Assembly: GCF_003432485.1 (NCBI RefSeq)
Contig: NZ_QVNQ01000003.1
Span: 806,001-870,000, forward strand
Source of the DNA: Actinomadura spongiicola
Lineage (GTDB): Bacteria; Actinomycetota; Actinomycetes; Streptosporangiales; Streptosporangiaceae
Direction of reading: 5' to 3'
Length of the DNA stretch: 64,000 bases
Part shown: piece by piece, positions 32,496 to 42,232 of the stretch
Layout: the number at the start of each line of letters is the position of its first letter
Position numbering within the stretch: position 1 is the stretch's first letter
The notes under the pieces: generated by a model
Seen by the model: the letters and a program-made list of their open reading frames with translations, nothing else
Database searches by the model: none
What the model was told of the DNA's origin: nothing
Translations under genes and position numbers: made by a program

Positions 32496-34259
32496 TCAGT
32501 CTCCGTTCTCCCACTCGGGCGCCAGGTCCCGCGCGATCTTGATGTCGTCGTTGGTGGTGCCGGCCGCGACCATCGGCCAGACCATGGCGTCCTTGTGCAC
32601 CACGAAGTCGATCACGACGGGCGCGTCGTTGATCTCCATGGCCTTGGCGATGATCTCGTCCACGTCCTCGGCCTTCTCGCAGCGCAGGCCGACACAACCG
32701 TACGCCTCGGCCAGCTTCACGAAGTCGGGGATGCGCTTGGCGGCGTGCTCGGACTGCGTCTGCAGCGTCGTGTTCGAGTACCGCTCGTTGTAGAACAGGG
32801 TCTGCCACTGCCGGACCATGCCCAGGTTCCCGTTGTTGATCACGGCGATCTTGACGGGGATCCCCTCGATCGCGCAGGTCGCGAGCTCCTGGTTGGTCAT
32901 CTGGAAGCAGCCGTCGCCGTCGATCGCCCAGACCGTCGAGCCGGGCGCGCCGACCTTGGCGCCCATCGCGGCGGGGACGGCGTACCCCATCGTCCCGGCA
33001 CCGCCGGAGTTCAGGAACGCTCCCGGCCGCTCGTACTTGATGAACTGCGCGGCCCACATCTGGTGCTGGCCGACGCCCGCGACGTAGTAGGAGTCGGGCC
33101 CGGCGATCCGGCCGATGCGCTCGATCACGTACTGCGGCGACAGCGAACCGTCGTCGGGGACGTCGTAGCCCAGCGGGTACGTCTCGCGCCACGCGTCGAG
33201 CTGCCGCCACCAGGCGGAGTAGTCGCCCTTGCGGCCCGCCGCGTGCTCGTTCTGCACGGCGACGATCAGGTCGGCGATGACCTCGCGGGCGTCGCCGACG
33301 ATCGGGACGTCGGCGTGCCGGTTCTTGGAGATCTCCGCCGGGTCGATGTCGGCGTGCACGACCTTGGCGCCGGGCGCGAACCCGTCCAGCTTCCCGGTGA
33401 CGCGGTCGTCGAACCGGGCGCCGAGCGTGACCAGCAGGTCGGCCCGCTGGAGCGCGCCGACCGCGCCGACCGCGCCGTGCATGCCCGGCATGCCCATGTG
33501 CAGCGGATGGCTGTCGGGCAGCGCGCCCTTCGCCATCAGCGTGGTCACGACGGGCGCGCCGGTCAGCTCCGCCAGGACCTTCAGCTCGGCGGACGCGCCG
33601 GCCTTCAGCACGCCGCCGCCGACGTACAGGACCGGCCGCGCCGCCTGGACGATCAACCGCGCCGCCTCGCGGACCTGCTTGGAGTGCGGGCGGGTCACCG
33701 GCCGGTACCCGGGGAGCTGGAGCGGGACGGGCCACTCGAAGTCCACCGTGGCCTGGAGCGCGTCCTTGGCGATGTCGACGAGGACCGGTCCCGGACGGCC
33801 GGTGCCCGCGATGTGGAACGCCTCCGCGATCGTCCGGGCGATGTCCCCGGCCTGGGTCACGAGGAAGTTGTGCTTGGTGATGGGCATCGTGATGCCCGCG
33901 ATGTCGGCCTCCTGGAAGCCGTCCGTGCCGATCAGCGAGGACGCCACCTGCCCGGTGATCGCCACGATCGGCACGGAGTCCATGTAGGCGTCGGAGATCG
34001 CCGTGACCAGGTTCGTCGCGCCCGGCCCGCTGGTGGCCATGCACACACCGACCTTGCCGGTCACCATCGCGTAGCCCTGGGCGGCGTGACCGGCGCCCTG
34101 CTCGTGCCGGACGAGGATGTGCCGCAGCTTCGCGGAGTCGAAGAGCGGGTCGTAGGCCGGGAGGATCGCACCGCCCGGAATGCCGAACACGGTGTCCACG
34201 CCCACGTTCTCCAGGGCGCGGACCAGCGCCTGGGCTCCCGTCATCTGTTCGGTCGTCAT
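32496..34259 (-). CDS. ilvB: Acetolactate synthase catalytic (large) subunit
   Basis: The 587-residue thiamine-diphosphate enzyme has the N-terminal [15 protein letters not shown] and catalytic Glu in [17 protein letters not shown]-region segments lie in the middle domain, and the ThDP motif [13 protein letters not shown]...[12 protein letters not shown] is C-terminal. It condenses pyruvate to acetolactate. The ATG at 34259 gives [20 protein letters not shown]; upstream codons in the frame belong to the attenuator. It heads the ilvBNC operon behind a leader peptide. Confidence 0.97.
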   Translation of the reverse strand: MTTEQMTGAQALVRALENVGVDTVFGIPGGAILPAYDPLFDSAKLRHILVRHEQGAGHAAQGYAMVTGKVGVCMATSGPGATNLVTAISDAYMDSVPIVAITGQVASSLIGTDGFQEADIAGITMPITKHNFLVTQAGDIARTIAEAFHIAGTGRPGPVLVDIAKDALQATVDFEWPVPLQLPGYRPVTRPHSKQVREAARLIVQAARPVLYVGGGVLKAGASAELKVLAELTGAPVVTTLMAKGALPDSHPLHMGMPGMHGAVGAVGALQRADLLVTLGARFDDRVTGKLDGFAPGAKVVHADIDPAEISKNRHADVPIVGDAREVIADLIVAVQNEHAAGRKGDYSAWWRQLDAWRETYPLGYDVPDDGSLSPQYVIERIGRIAGPDSYYVAGVGQHQMWAAQFIKYERPGAFLNSGGAGTMGYAVPAAMGAKVGAPGSTVWAIDGDGCFQMTNQELATCAIEGIPVKIAVINNGNLGMVRQWQTLFYNERYSNTTLQTQSEHAAKRIPDFVKLAEAYGCVGLRCEKAEDVDEIIAKAMEINDAPVVIDFVVHKDAMVWPMVAAGTTNDDIKIARDLAPEWENGD

Positions 34260-34304
34260 GATCTGCGTTCCTTGGGGAGAGGGTGAGGATTCTCGCCGGG
34301 CAAC

Positions 34305-34376
34305 AAAAAACCCCCGCCGCCGTGGGGCGATCGAGGGGAGGCGCGCAGGTCGGAGAGCTTGGTCAGCCTGCGCGCC
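34305..34376 (-). promoter_or_regulatory. ilvB transcription attenuator
   Basis: On the minus strand the stem GGCGCGCAGG/CCTGCGCGCC (34367-34376 with 34340-34349) starts inside the leader ORF. Downstream is a G/C hairpin (CCCC...GGGG, within 34311-34327) followed by six T residues (34305-34310). The layout matches the cimA leader and the known actinobacterial ilvB attenuators. Confidence 0.8.
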
Positions 34377-34413
34377 GACCAAGTACTACGAGAATGGCGA
34401 AGATGCTCTGCAC
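34363..34413 (-). CDS. ilvB leader peptide
   Basis: The 16-residue ORF reads [16 protein letters not shown] with a GTG start, and codons 4-11 contain Ile, Ile, Leu, Val, Val, Leu. A ribosome stalled for lack of charged Ile, Leu or Val tRNA would free the first stem and prevent termination. The stop codon TGA lies in the loop side of the first stem, as expected for attenuation. A purine-rich AGTGGGG precedes the GTG. Confidence 0.85.
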   Translation of the reverse strand: MQSIFAILVVLGRRAG

Positions 34414-34464
34414 GAGCCCCACTTTCGCCGATGTCGAGCCCCTGGTCAAATCCGTGGACACTTT

Positions 34465-34481
34465 GTCTCACTTTCTGAGAC
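34465..34481 (-). promoter_or_regulatory. Dyad upstream of the ilvB leader
   Basis: GTCTCA (34465-34470) and TGAGAC (34476-34481) are a perfect inverted repeat with spacer CTTTC. The location, about 50 bases before the leader ORF, fits a transcription factor site. Actinobacterial branched-chain genes are known to be controlled by IclR-type regulators (NdgR/LtbR), so such a factor is a candidate; the identity is inference. Confidence 0.4.
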
Positions 34482-34497
34482 CACTCCTGGTCCGCGG

Positions 34498-37362
34498 TCA
34501 GCCCGGGAGCGGCAGCGGGACGTCGCCGGAGAGGTTCCGTCCCTCCAGATTCGTGCGGACCAGCGACTCGACCCGCTCCGCCGCCATCGGCCGCGCCACG
34601 AGGAAGCCCTGGCCGCGCGGGCAGCCCATCTCGCGGAGCAGTTGGAGCTGCTCGGGCCGTTCGATGCCCTCCGCCACCACGGTCAGCCCGAGGTCGCTGC
34701 CGAGTCGGACGATGGTCCGGGTCAGCAGCGTCAGCGTCTCGTCCGACCCGAGGCCCGCCACGAACGACGGGTCGATCTTGATGATGTCGACGGGCAGTTG
34801 GCCGAGGTAGGCGAGCGAGGCGTAACCGGTGCCGAAGTCGTCGATCGCGAGCCTGACGCCGAGGTCCCGCAGCTCCACGAGGCGCTCCACGTTCTGGCCC
34901 GCGTCCTCCCCGCCGGGCCTGTCGAGGAGGACCTCCTCCCGCACCTCCAGCGTCAGCGCGTGCGGCGGCAGGCCCGTCTCCTCCAGCGCCGCCGCGACCG
35001 ACTCCACGAACCGGGGCGCGGCGATCTGCCGGGCGGTGAAGTTCACCGACAGGCCCACCGCCCACGAGTCACGGCGCCACCGGGCGACCTCCCGGCACGC
35101 CTCCCGCAGCACCCAGCCGCCGAGCGGGACCATCAGGCCGGACTCCTCCGCCGGGCCGATGAACTCCTCGGGCGGCACCGTCTCGTTCCCCCGCCGCCAG
35201 CGCAGCAGCGCCTCCACGCCGGTGACCCGGGACGTCGCGAGGTCCACGACCGGCTGGAACTCGATCGCGAACTGCTCCTCGACCATCGCGCGTTGCAGGT
35301 CGCTGCCGAGCTCCAGCCGTCGGACGACGTCGGCGTGCATGTCCGGCGCGTACACCTCGACGCGCCCGCCGCCGAGCTCCTTCGCGCGGGCCATCGCGAG
35401 GTCGCCGTTGCGCATCAGGTCGGCGGCGGTACGGCGAAGCCTGCGTCCCGCCTCCGCGTCGTCGCGAGCGCCCCTCGACGGCTCCTCGTCCCCGGCGAAC
35501 GCGATGCCGACACTCGCCGTCAACACGATCTGTTTGTCACCAACCTGATATGGGTCGGCCGAAAGGACGCGGAGCAGGCGCCCGGCGAGCTCGACTGTGG
35601 CGCGTGTCTCACGGTCGTCCGGCGGCGGCTGGACGAGGACGGCGAACTCGTCGCCGCCCCACCGCGCCACCGTGTCCTCGGTGTGGACGTTCGCGCGCAG
35701 CCGCCGCGCCGCCTGGGCCAGCACCTGGTCGCCGGCGGCGTGCCCGTCGGAGTCGTTCACCGCGGTGAAGCCGTCCAGGTCGACGAACACGACCGCGACC
35801 TCGCCTGCGGACGGGTGCCGCGACAGCAGTTCCCTGGTGCGTTCCTCGAAGTAGGAGCGGTTCGGCAAGCCCGTCAGGCCGTCGTGGAACGTGAGATGGG
35901 CGACCTGCCGTTGCAGGGCCGCCTGCTCGCTGAGGTCCCGCGTGGTGACCAGCAGCCGGGCGGGCGCGCCGTCCGAGCCGCTGTAGCGGGAGATCGTGGA
36001 CTCGGTGGGCAGCCAGGTGCCGTCCGCCGCGCGGACCCGGCACGATACGCGCAGCGCGTCCTGGAAACCGTCGTGGAAGGCGCCGTCCGCCTGGTCGTCG
36101 TCGAGGAACTCGGTGAACACGTCCTGGACGCGCGGCAGGTCCTCCGGGTGGATGAGGTCGCTCAGCGGACGTCCGAGGAGTTCGTCCGGCCCGTAGTGGT
36201 ACGTGTGCAGCGCCCCGGCGCTGGCGTACTGGACGGTCGCGTCCAGGTCGCAGATGAGCACCGCGTCGTTGATGCTCTCCGTCAGGGCACGAAAGTGTTC
36301 CTCTCCGGTTCGTACCGCGTGGCGCAGCGACTCGTTCTCCCGCAGCAGGCCCGCCAGTCGCGCGATCAGCACCAGCGCCGCCGAGCCCGCGGTGATCGAG
36401 ATGGCCGGTTCGAGTCCGTTGTCCCGGGTGAGCGAGTGCCCGGCGATGAACAGCCCGGCCGCGGCGGCGACCGCGGCGGGCGCCAGGCCGGGGCCGATCA
36501 TGCGGCCGGTCTGCGCGTCCGCCGGAGCGGCGACGATCTCGCCCTCGGGGATGTCGTCGACGGGCTGCTCGGGTTCGGCGGCCGGGCCCGTCCACGGCAC
36601 CAGCAGCAGGAGCAGGAGCCCGGCGAGGCGCAGGATGTCGGACGGGTCGTCGGCCGACCGGCCGCCGTCCAGCCGGATGAACGTCGTCACGATGTCGGCG
36701 ACCGCGATGGCCGTCAGCGCGCCATACCCCATCCACGCGAGGCGGCGATGCCCGCGCGCCGCGCCGAGAACGAAGGGCAGCGCGCCGCAGATGAACACGA
36801 TGTCGATCAGCGGATACAGCAGTTCCAGCAGGAACTCGGTGGGCGTCTCCCCCGACCGGTGGTAGAGCGTGCCGAACAGCGCGACCCAGCCCAGCACGAA
36901 CAGCGCGGACGCGCAGACGTAGGTGTCGGCGGCGTAGCGCAGCCACGCCCCGGTGTCGCGGGGCAGGCTGATCGGCGCCACCAGGCCGACCACCAGGGCA
37001 CCCAGGGCGAAAAGGTAGAAAAGGTCGGGTATCGAGAGTGACAGCGCGCTGCGGGCGTGACCGTCGGACAGGGCGCTGCCGAGGGCGCCCAGGAACCAGG
37101 ACGCGGCGGCGATGCCGTACCACCGCCAGGACGTGCGCCACACGCCGCCCGGTCCGGTGTCGGCGGGAACGCCGTCCGGCAGCCGGGCCGACAGCAGCAG
37201 GGAGATCGCGGCGGCGCCCGCGGCGCCGACCTCCGCCCACTCGATGAAGGCGCGCCCGCCCCACCCCAGCAGGGAGCCGGTGGCGTACAGCACACCGACC
37301 ACCGCGGCCATGGCGACCGGCAGCGCACGCGGCGGCACCCGCCTGGCGTTCTCGCCGCTCAT
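34498..37362 (-). CDS. Membrane PAS-GGDEF-EAL protein (c-di-GMP turnover)
   Basis: The 954-residue protein has about eight to ten N-terminal membrane helices (residues 15-340), a PAS domain (about 370-490, HFRALTESINDAVLICDLDA start), GGDEF and EAL domains. The signature WGGDEFAVLV is near residue 565 and GVEALLRW near 713; both active-site motifs look intact, as do the DFGTGYASL and EGIERPEQL segments of the EAL domain. It may synthesise or degrade c-di-GMP in response to a membrane or redox/ligand signal. ATG 37362 is preferred to the upstream frame. Confidence 0.93.
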   Translation of the reverse strand: MSGENARRVPPRALPVAMAAVVGVLYATGSLLGWGGRAFIEWAEVGAAGAAAISLLLSARLPDGVPADTGPGGVWRTSWRWYGIAAASWFLGALGSALSDGHARSALSLSIPDLFYLFALGALVVGLVAPISLPRDTGAWLRYAADTYVCASALFVLGWVALFGTLYHRSGETPTEFLLELLYPLIDIVFICGALPFVLGAARGHRRLAWMGYGALTAIAVADIVTTFIRLDGGRSADDPSDILRLAGLLLLLLVPWTGPAAEPEQPVDDIPEGEIVAAPADAQTGRMIGPGLAPAAVAAAAGLFIAGHSLTRDNGLEPAISITAGSAALVLIARLAGLLRENESLRHAVRTGEEHFRALTESINDAVLICDLDATVQYASAGALHTYHYGPDELLGRPLSDLIHPEDLPRVQDVFTEFLDDDQADGAFHDGFQDALRVSCRVRAADGTWLPTESTISRYSGSDGAPARLLVTTRDLSEQAALQRQVAHLTFHDGLTGLPNRSYFEERTRELLSRHPSAGEVAVVFVDLDGFTAVNDSDGHAAGDQVLAQAARRLRANVHTEDTVARWGGDEFAVLVQPPPDDRETRATVELAGRLLRVLSADPYQVGDKQIVLTASVGIAFAGDEEPSRGARDDAEAGRRLRRTAADLMRNGDLAMARAKELGGGRVEVYAPDMHADVVRRLELGSDLQRAMVEEQFAIEFQPVVDLATSRVTGVEALLRWRRGNETVPPEEFIGPAEESGLMVPLGGWVLREACREVARWRRDSWAVGLSVNFTARQIAAPRFVESVAAALEETGLPPHALTLEVREEVLLDRPGGEDAGQNVERLVELRDLGVRLAIDDFGTGYASLAYLGQLPVDIIKIDPSFVAGLGSDETLTLLTRTIVRLGSDLGLTVVAEGIERPEQLQLLREMGCPRGQGFLVARPMAAERVESLVRTNLEGRNLSGDVPLPLPG

Positions 37363-37793
37363 CGCGCCATGTCCCTTCCTGCCCCGGAGTGGAGCGTTCG
37401 GTCCCTTCGTGCGCGGCAACGCGCCAGGGGAGATGTCGGGTTCACGACCCTCACCGCTCGGATAACGGTCGGAAGGCCCTGAATCGTGCCCCGCGCAGGG
37501 ATCGGCGCGGGCCGGTGGCGAGCAACATCGGGCGTCGACCGCCGGGAGATCAGCGACGTTGCCGCACTACGGGATCACCGTGACGCTCAATGTACGTTCG
37601 GTAGGTCACGGAGCGATTGAGGCTGAGCGTCCTCCCGGCGACAAACGACCTAGTCGTCTCGCGGATTGGGATGCCCGAAAGCCGGACATCGCCCCAGCTC
37701 GACCCTCACCGGCAATACGCTGAGTGACCGAATCCGGAGGCGGCTGCCGGGAACGGCGGGCCCGGCCGGTCCGTACAGATCACGGGAGGCGCT
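37363..37793. other. Divergent promoter region, no gene seen
   Basis: These 431 bases lie between the divergent GGDEF-EAL and sugar-dehydrogenase genes. I see no ORF with good coding character. The ribosome binding site CGGGAGG ends just before 37794. No clear -10/-35 pair or dyad stands out. Confidence 0.5.
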
Positions 37794-38891
37794 ATGAGAC
37801 TTCACACCATCGCCCTGGCCGCGGCCGCGGTGCTCCTCGCGGCGTGCTCGTCGGACTCCTCCGGCGACGGGGAGGGCGGCGCGCACACCCCGCCGCCCCT
37901 GACGACCACCGCCACGTCCGGGTCCACGGCCCCCGGCGAGCCGCGCAAGGTCGCCGGCAACCTGAAGGCCCCGTGGGGGATGGCGTTCCTTCCCGGCGGC
38001 GACGCGCTCGTCACCGAACGCGACACGGCCAGGCTCGTGCGCGTCAAACCGTCCGGTGAACAGGAGCAGGTCGGCACGGTGCCGGGCGTGGACCCCGGCG
38101 GCGAGGGCGGCCTGATGGGCGTCGCCGTCTCCCCCACCTACGCCACCGACCGCCTCATCTACCTGTACTACACGGCCGAGGACGACAACCGGGTCGTCCG
38201 CGCCACCTTCGACCGCACCCTCACCGGCACGCCGCGGCCCATCGTCACCGGCATCCCGAAGGGCGGCATCCACAACGGCGGGCGCCTGAAGTTCGGCCCC
38301 GACAGGATGCTCTACATCACCACCGGCGAGACCGGCGAGACCGGCCTGTCGCAGGAGAAGGACTCCCTCGGCGGCAAGATCCTCCGCGTCACGCCCGACG
38401 GGAGACCCGCCCCCGGCAACCCGTTCGGCAACCTTGTCTGGTCGTACGGGCACCGCAACGTCCAGGGCCTCGCCTGGGACGACAAGGGCCGCCTCTACGC
38501 CACCGAGTTCGGCCAGGACCGCTTCGACGAGATCAACCTCATCGAGAGGGGCAAGAACTACGGCTGGCCCGAGGTGGAGGGCGTCGGTGACCGCGACGGC
38601 TTCACCGACCCCCTGCTCACCTGGACGACCAACGAGGCGTCGCCGTCCGGCCTCGCCTACGCGGGCGGCTCCCTGTGGGCCGCCGCCCTCCGCGGCGAAC
38701 GCCTCTGGCAGATCCCCCTCGACAACGGCAGGACGGGCCGTCCCGTGGCGCGCTTCGACTCCGCCTACGGCCGGCTCCGCGTCGCGGCCACCGCCCCCGA
38801 CGGCACCCTGTGGATCGCCACCAGCAACCACGACGGCCGGGGCGAGCCCGCCGCGGACGACGACCGCGTCTTCAGCGTCCCCGTCCGCTGA
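37794..38891 (+). CDS. PQQ-dependent sugar dehydrogenase-like lipoprotein (GSDH family)
   Basis: The 365-residue protein has a lipoprotein signal, AAAVLLAACSSD, with cleavage before Cys18, then a Gly/Thr-rich linker and a six-bladed propeller. Motifs NLKAPWGMAFLPGGDALVTE, GGIHNGGRLKFGPD, YSYGHRNVQGLAW-like (here WSYGHRNVQGLAWDD), and EVEGVGDRDGFTDPL are those of soluble aldose/sorbosone dehydrogenases; the active-site His and Arg of the HRN segment are present. It is anchored to the outer face of the membrane and may oxidise sugars. The GGGAGG site precedes ATG 37794. Confidence 0.92.
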   Translation: MRLHTIALAAAAVLLAACSSDSSGDGEGGAHTPPPLTTTATSGSTAPGEPRKVAGNLKAPWGMAFLPGGDALVTERDTARLVRVKPSGEQEQVGTVPGVDPGGEGGLMGVAVSPTYATDRLIYLYYTAEDDNRVVRATFDRTLTGTPRPIVTGIPKGGIHNGGRLKFGPDRMLYITTGETGETGLSQEKDSLGGKILRVTPDGRPAPGNPFGNLVWSYGHRNVQGLAWDDKGRLYATEFGQDRFDEINLIERGKNYGWPEVEGVGDRDGFTDPLLTWTTNEASPSGLAYAGGSLWAAALRGERLWQIPLDNGRTGRPVARFDSAYGRLRVAATAPDGTLWIATSNHDGRGEPAADDDRVFSVPVR

Positions 38892-38895
38892 CCCG

Positions 38896-40398
38896 TCAGG
38901 ACGCGCCCAGCTTCTCCAGGATGAGTTCGCGGGCGCGTCCGGCGTCGGCCTGGCCGCGGGTGGCCTTCATCACGGCGCCGACGAGGGCGCCCGCGGCGGC
39001 GACCTTCCCCGCGCGGATCTTGTCGGCCACCGCGGCGTTGTCGGCGATCACCTGGTCCACCACGGACGCGAGCTCGCCCTCGTCGCTGACGACCTTGAGG
39101 CCCCGCGCGGCGACGACCTCGTCCGGCGTGCCCTCCCCGGCGAGGACGCCCTCGAAGACCTTGCGGGCCAGCTTGTCGTTCAGCTCACCCGCGACGATCA
39201 TCGCCTGGACACGGGCGACCTGCTCCGGCGTGACCGGCAGATCCGCCAGCTCGACGCCCTGCTCGGTGGCGCGCCGCGACAGCTCGTTCATCCACCACTT
39301 GCGGGCGGCGGGCGCGTCGGCGCCGTGCGCGATCGTCGCCTCGATGAGATCGACGGCACCGGCGTTGACGACGTCCCGCAGCTCCAGGTCGGACAGGCCC
39401 CACTCCTGCTGGATGCGGCGGCGCCGGGCGGCCGGAAGCTCCGGCAGGGACGCCCGCAGCTCCTCCACCCACTCCCGCGACGGCGCCATCGGCACCAGGT
39501 CGGGTTCGGGGAAGTACCGGTAGTCCTGCGCCTCCTCCTTGCTGCGCCCGCTCGTGGTGCGGCCCGTGTCCTCGTGGAAGTGCCGCGTCTCCTGGACGAC
39601 GCGTCCCCCGTCCGACAGCACGCCCGCCTGCCGCTCGATCTCCGACCGGACGGCCCGCTCCACCGACCGCAGCGAGTTGACGTTCTTCGTCTCGGTCCGC
39701 GTACCCCACTCGGCCGCGCCGCGCGGCATGAGCGACACGTTCACGTCGCAGCGCATCGACCCCTGCTCCATACGCACGTCCGACACGCCCAGCGACCGGA
39801 CCAGCTCCCGCAGCTCCGTCGCGTACGCACGCGCCACCAGCGGCGCCTTCTCCCCGGTCGCGACGATCGGCTTCGTGACGATCTCGACCAGCGGGATGCC
39901 CGCCCGGTTGTAGTCGACCAGCGAGTACTCGGCGCCGTGGATGCGCCCGGTCGAACCGCCGACGTGCAGCGACTTGCCGGTGTCCTCCTCCATGTGCACG
40001 CGCTCGATCTCGATCCGGTACGTGTCGCCGTCGACGTCCACTACGAGGTGCCCGTCCACGCACAGCGGCTCGTCGTACTGCGAGATCTGGAAGTTCTTCG
40101 GCATGTCCGGGTAGAAGTAGTTCTTCCGGGCGAACCGGCACCAATCCACGATCTCGCAGTTCAACGCGAGGCCGATCTTGATGATCCCCTCGATCGCGGC
40201 CCGGTTCGTCACGGGCAACGACCCCGGCAGCCCCAGGCACACCGGACACACCTGCGTGTTCGGCTCCGCCCCGAACCCGGTCGGGCACCCGCAGAACATC
40301 TTCGACGCGGTCCCGAGCTCGATGTGCGTCTCGATCCCCAGCACCGGCTCGAACCGCGCCAGCGCCTCGTCATACTTCATCGGCGTTTCCACGCTCAC
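38896..40398 (-). CDS. gatB: Aspartyl/glutamyl-tRNA amidotransferase subunit B
   Basis: The 500-residue GatB begins [21 protein letters not shown]. It has the [10 protein letters not shown] start of the cradle domain, the zinc-type [39 protein letters not shown] and the C-terminal YqeY-like tail domain (about 360-500). It binds mischarged tRNA and amidates Glu-tRNA(Gln) or Asp-tRNA(Asn) with GatA and GatC. The GTG at 40398 overlaps the stop of the DUF4276 gene as GTGA. Two foreign genes separate it from gatA. Confidence 0.95.
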   Translation of the reverse strand: MSVETPMKYDEALARFEPVLGIETHIELGTASKMFCGCPTGFGAEPNTQVCPVCLGLPGSLPVTNRAAIEGIIKIGLALNCEIVDWCRFARKNYFYPDMPKNFQISQYDEPLCVDGHLVVDVDGDTYRIEIERVHMEEDTGKSLHVGGSTGRIHGAEYSLVDYNRAGIPLVEIVTKPIVATGEKAPLVARAYATELRELVRSLGVSDVRMEQGSMRCDVNVSLMPRGAAEWGTRTETKNVNSLRSVERAVRSEIERQAGVLSDGGRVVQETRHFHEDTGRTTSGRSKEEAQDYRYFPEPDLVPMAPSREWVEELRASLPELPAARRRRIQQEWGLSDLELRDVVNAGAVDLIEATIAHGADAPAARKWWMNELSRRATEQGVELADLPVTPEQVARVQAMIVAGELNDKLARKVFEGVLAGEGTPDEVVAARGLKVVSDEGELASVVDQVIADNAAVADKIRAGKVAAAGALVGAVMKATRGQADAGRARELILEKLGAS

Positions 40399-40982
40399 AG
40401 GTAATGCAGTCCTTTCAACGCGTCCACCGTCCTGTCGTACCACCGCCTGTATGCGGGCACGGATTTCAGGACGTCCAGGCTGATGTCTTGTCCAAGCAAC
40501 TCGAAGTAGTCGGCGGGCCTGTCCACCCCGGCCGGGCCCATGACCTTCTTCAGAAGCGCCTTCGGATCGTGTTCCTTCTCGACGTCGTTCGGCAGGCGGT
40601 CCGTCTCGGCTCCCCGCACGCGGCGGAAGGCCTCCCGGTCTGCCAGCAGCCAGGCCTCGGTCTCTCGCTTGGGGACCAAAATGACGGCGTGATGCGCGTT
40701 CTGCCTAATCGCGGCGGCCATCTCCTCAGCCTCATGGGCTTCGTGGTGATCCGCGTGGACGAAGACGAGCTGGCTTTGGCGGGCGAGCTTCGCGGCCTCC
40801 TCCCGGAACCTCTGCTTGCCGTGCTTCTTCACGCATACGGATCTGCGCGTGGGAAAAACGTCGTAGTCGGCCGCTGGGTTGGACAGCAGGATCTCGTTGA
40901 GCTGCCGATCGATGACGGGAAGCAGAAAGTCGCAGTCACTGTCACCCTCGGCGACCAGCCCGGGGCGTAGTGGTCGGCTCAC
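40395..40982 (-). CDS. DUF4276 family protein, Toprim-like partner of AAA ATPase
   Basis: The 195-residue protein starts with [21 protein letters not shown], an acidic Toprim-like motif (Glu11, Asp13, Asp15). Later [20 protein letters not shown] supplies the second acidic strand. [20 protein letters not shown] near residue 105 is the other conserved DUF4276 segment. Such proteins are predicted nucleases or metal-dependent effectors coupled to AAA ATPases. The GTG at 40982 overlaps the ATPase stop (GTGA) and its stop overlaps gatB, so all are coupled. The region looks lower in GC than the gat genes. Confidence 0.75.
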   Translation of the reverse strand: MSRPLRPGLVAEGDSDCDFLLPVIDRQLNEILLSNPAADYDVFPTRRSVCVKKHGKQRFREEAAKLARQSQLVFVHADHHEAHEAEEMAAAIRQNAHHAVILVPKRETEAWLLADREAFRRVRGAETDRLPNDVEKEHDPKALLKKVMGPAGVDRPADYFELLGQDISLDVLKSVPAYRRWYDRTVDALKGLHYL

Positions 40983-42208
40983 GGCTCGCTCCACTGCACC
41001 GCCGACAGGAACTCCTCCACATCCCAGGGGCTGGTAAACGTCCCGGGCTCCCCGGTCTCGGCGACGGGGAGCGCCTTGGTGATCTTCGACCGGCGCTGTC
41101 GCTCGCCCTCGACGTGCGTGACCGACTCGGTGAACACCAAGCCGTCCGCCTGCTCCGGCCACAGCGCCGAGACCAGCGCGGGCGAGTGGGTGGTCAGCAC
41201 CACCTGCTTCAGCGACCGAAGCGGCCCGGCCTCTCGGAAGTCCGGCAGGCCGCGGGTCAGCCGCCTCACCAGTTCGGCCACACGGCTCGGGTGGAGACCG
41301 TTCTCCACCTCCTCGATCACCAACGTTCCCTGCTGGAGTGGATCGTGGCGGGCCGCCAGCAGACCCATGGCCCGCAACGTCCCGTCCGAGAGCAGGCGGG
41401 GTTGAACCCTCCCCGAGCTCGCGAAGACGACGTCGAAGTCGTATTCCTGGCGGCGCTCGTCGAACAGCGGCTTGATCTCGGTCGCACCGGGAATCACGGC
41501 CGCGAGGTCGGCTTCGACCCGCCACAGCTCGTCCATCTCACCCAGCCGGTCAAGGACCGCGGCAAGGTTTCGGCCGTCGGCCTCCAGTGGTAGATGGTCC
41601 GGACCCGGCGCCGGTCGCCGCATACGTTCGGGCTCCAAGACCAGCGGGCGCCACCAGCGTACTTCGCGGAGAAGGTACTTCTCGAGCAAGGGGTTGCGAG
41701 ACCCCCTCCTACTCCAGGGGAAACGGGTGCCGGTGGCACCCTCCCCCACGAACGCCGTACGCCCCTGCATCAACTGGCGGAGGGCACCGTCGGAGGCGCC
41801 CCATCGCTTCGGCCAGGACACCTCATCGATGTCGCTCACCGAAACGGTGAACTCGGTGACCATGGGCGTCCCCCTGGTCTGTTCCAAGACCACCGTGCAG
41901 CGCACCGGCACCGGCACCGGCGCCACCCCGGTCTCCGAGAAATCGATGACCATGTCGACGGTCATGGTCATGCTGCCGACGGAGTTCCCGTCGGCGAATC
42001 GATGGAACAGATCCGCGGCGCTCCCACGAGTTTGCCTGAGCAGCGCGCGTTCGGGCCCGTCCTCCACGATGGCGGCGACGAGGCTGAGAGCGTCGAGGAG
42101 GTTGGATTTGCCGCTGGCGTTGGGGCCGACGAGGGCGAGGAACGGCGGGACGTCCAGCTCGAAGTCCAGGAAGGACTTGAAGCCGTCGATCTCGATGCGG
42201 GTGATCAT
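40979..42208 (-). CDS. AAA_21-type ATPase (SMC/RecF-like), inserted in gat operon
   Basis: The 409-residue protein has Walker A GPNASGKSN (residues 28-36), a long variable middle, a signature LLSDGTLRAMGL (near 260), Walker B GTLVIEEVENGLHP (near 290) and the switch His in VVLTTHSPALV (near 335). The gap between motifs and the EEVENGLHP form are typical of AAA_21 ATPases from defence-associated OLD/RloC-like and DUF4276 pairs. It lies 24 bases after gatA and overlaps the DUF4276 gene. Together they look like a two-gene accessory module in an essential operon. Its activity is not known. Confidence 0.85.
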   Translation of the reverse strand: MITRIEIDGFKSFLDFELDVPPFLALVGPNASGKSNLLDALSLVAAIVEDGPERALLRQTRGSAADLFHRFADGNSVGSMTMTVDMVIDFSETGVAPVPVPVRCTVVLEQTRGTPMVTEFTVSVSDIDEVSWPKRWGASDGALRQLMQGRTAFVGEGATGTRFPWSRRGSRNPLLEKYLLREVRWWRPLVLEPERMRRPAPGPDHLPLEADGRNLAAVLDRLGEMDELWRVEADLAAVIPGATEIKPLFDERRQEYDFDVVFASSGRVQPRLLSDGTLRAMGLLAARHDPLQQGTLVIEEVENGLHPSRVAELVRRLTRGLPDFREAGPLRSLKQVVLTTHSPALVSALWPEQADGLVFTESVTHVEGERQRRSKITKALPVAETGEPGTFTSPWDVEEFLSAVQWSEP

Positions 42209-42232
42209 TGACGTACCGCCGTTCCCGGGCGC

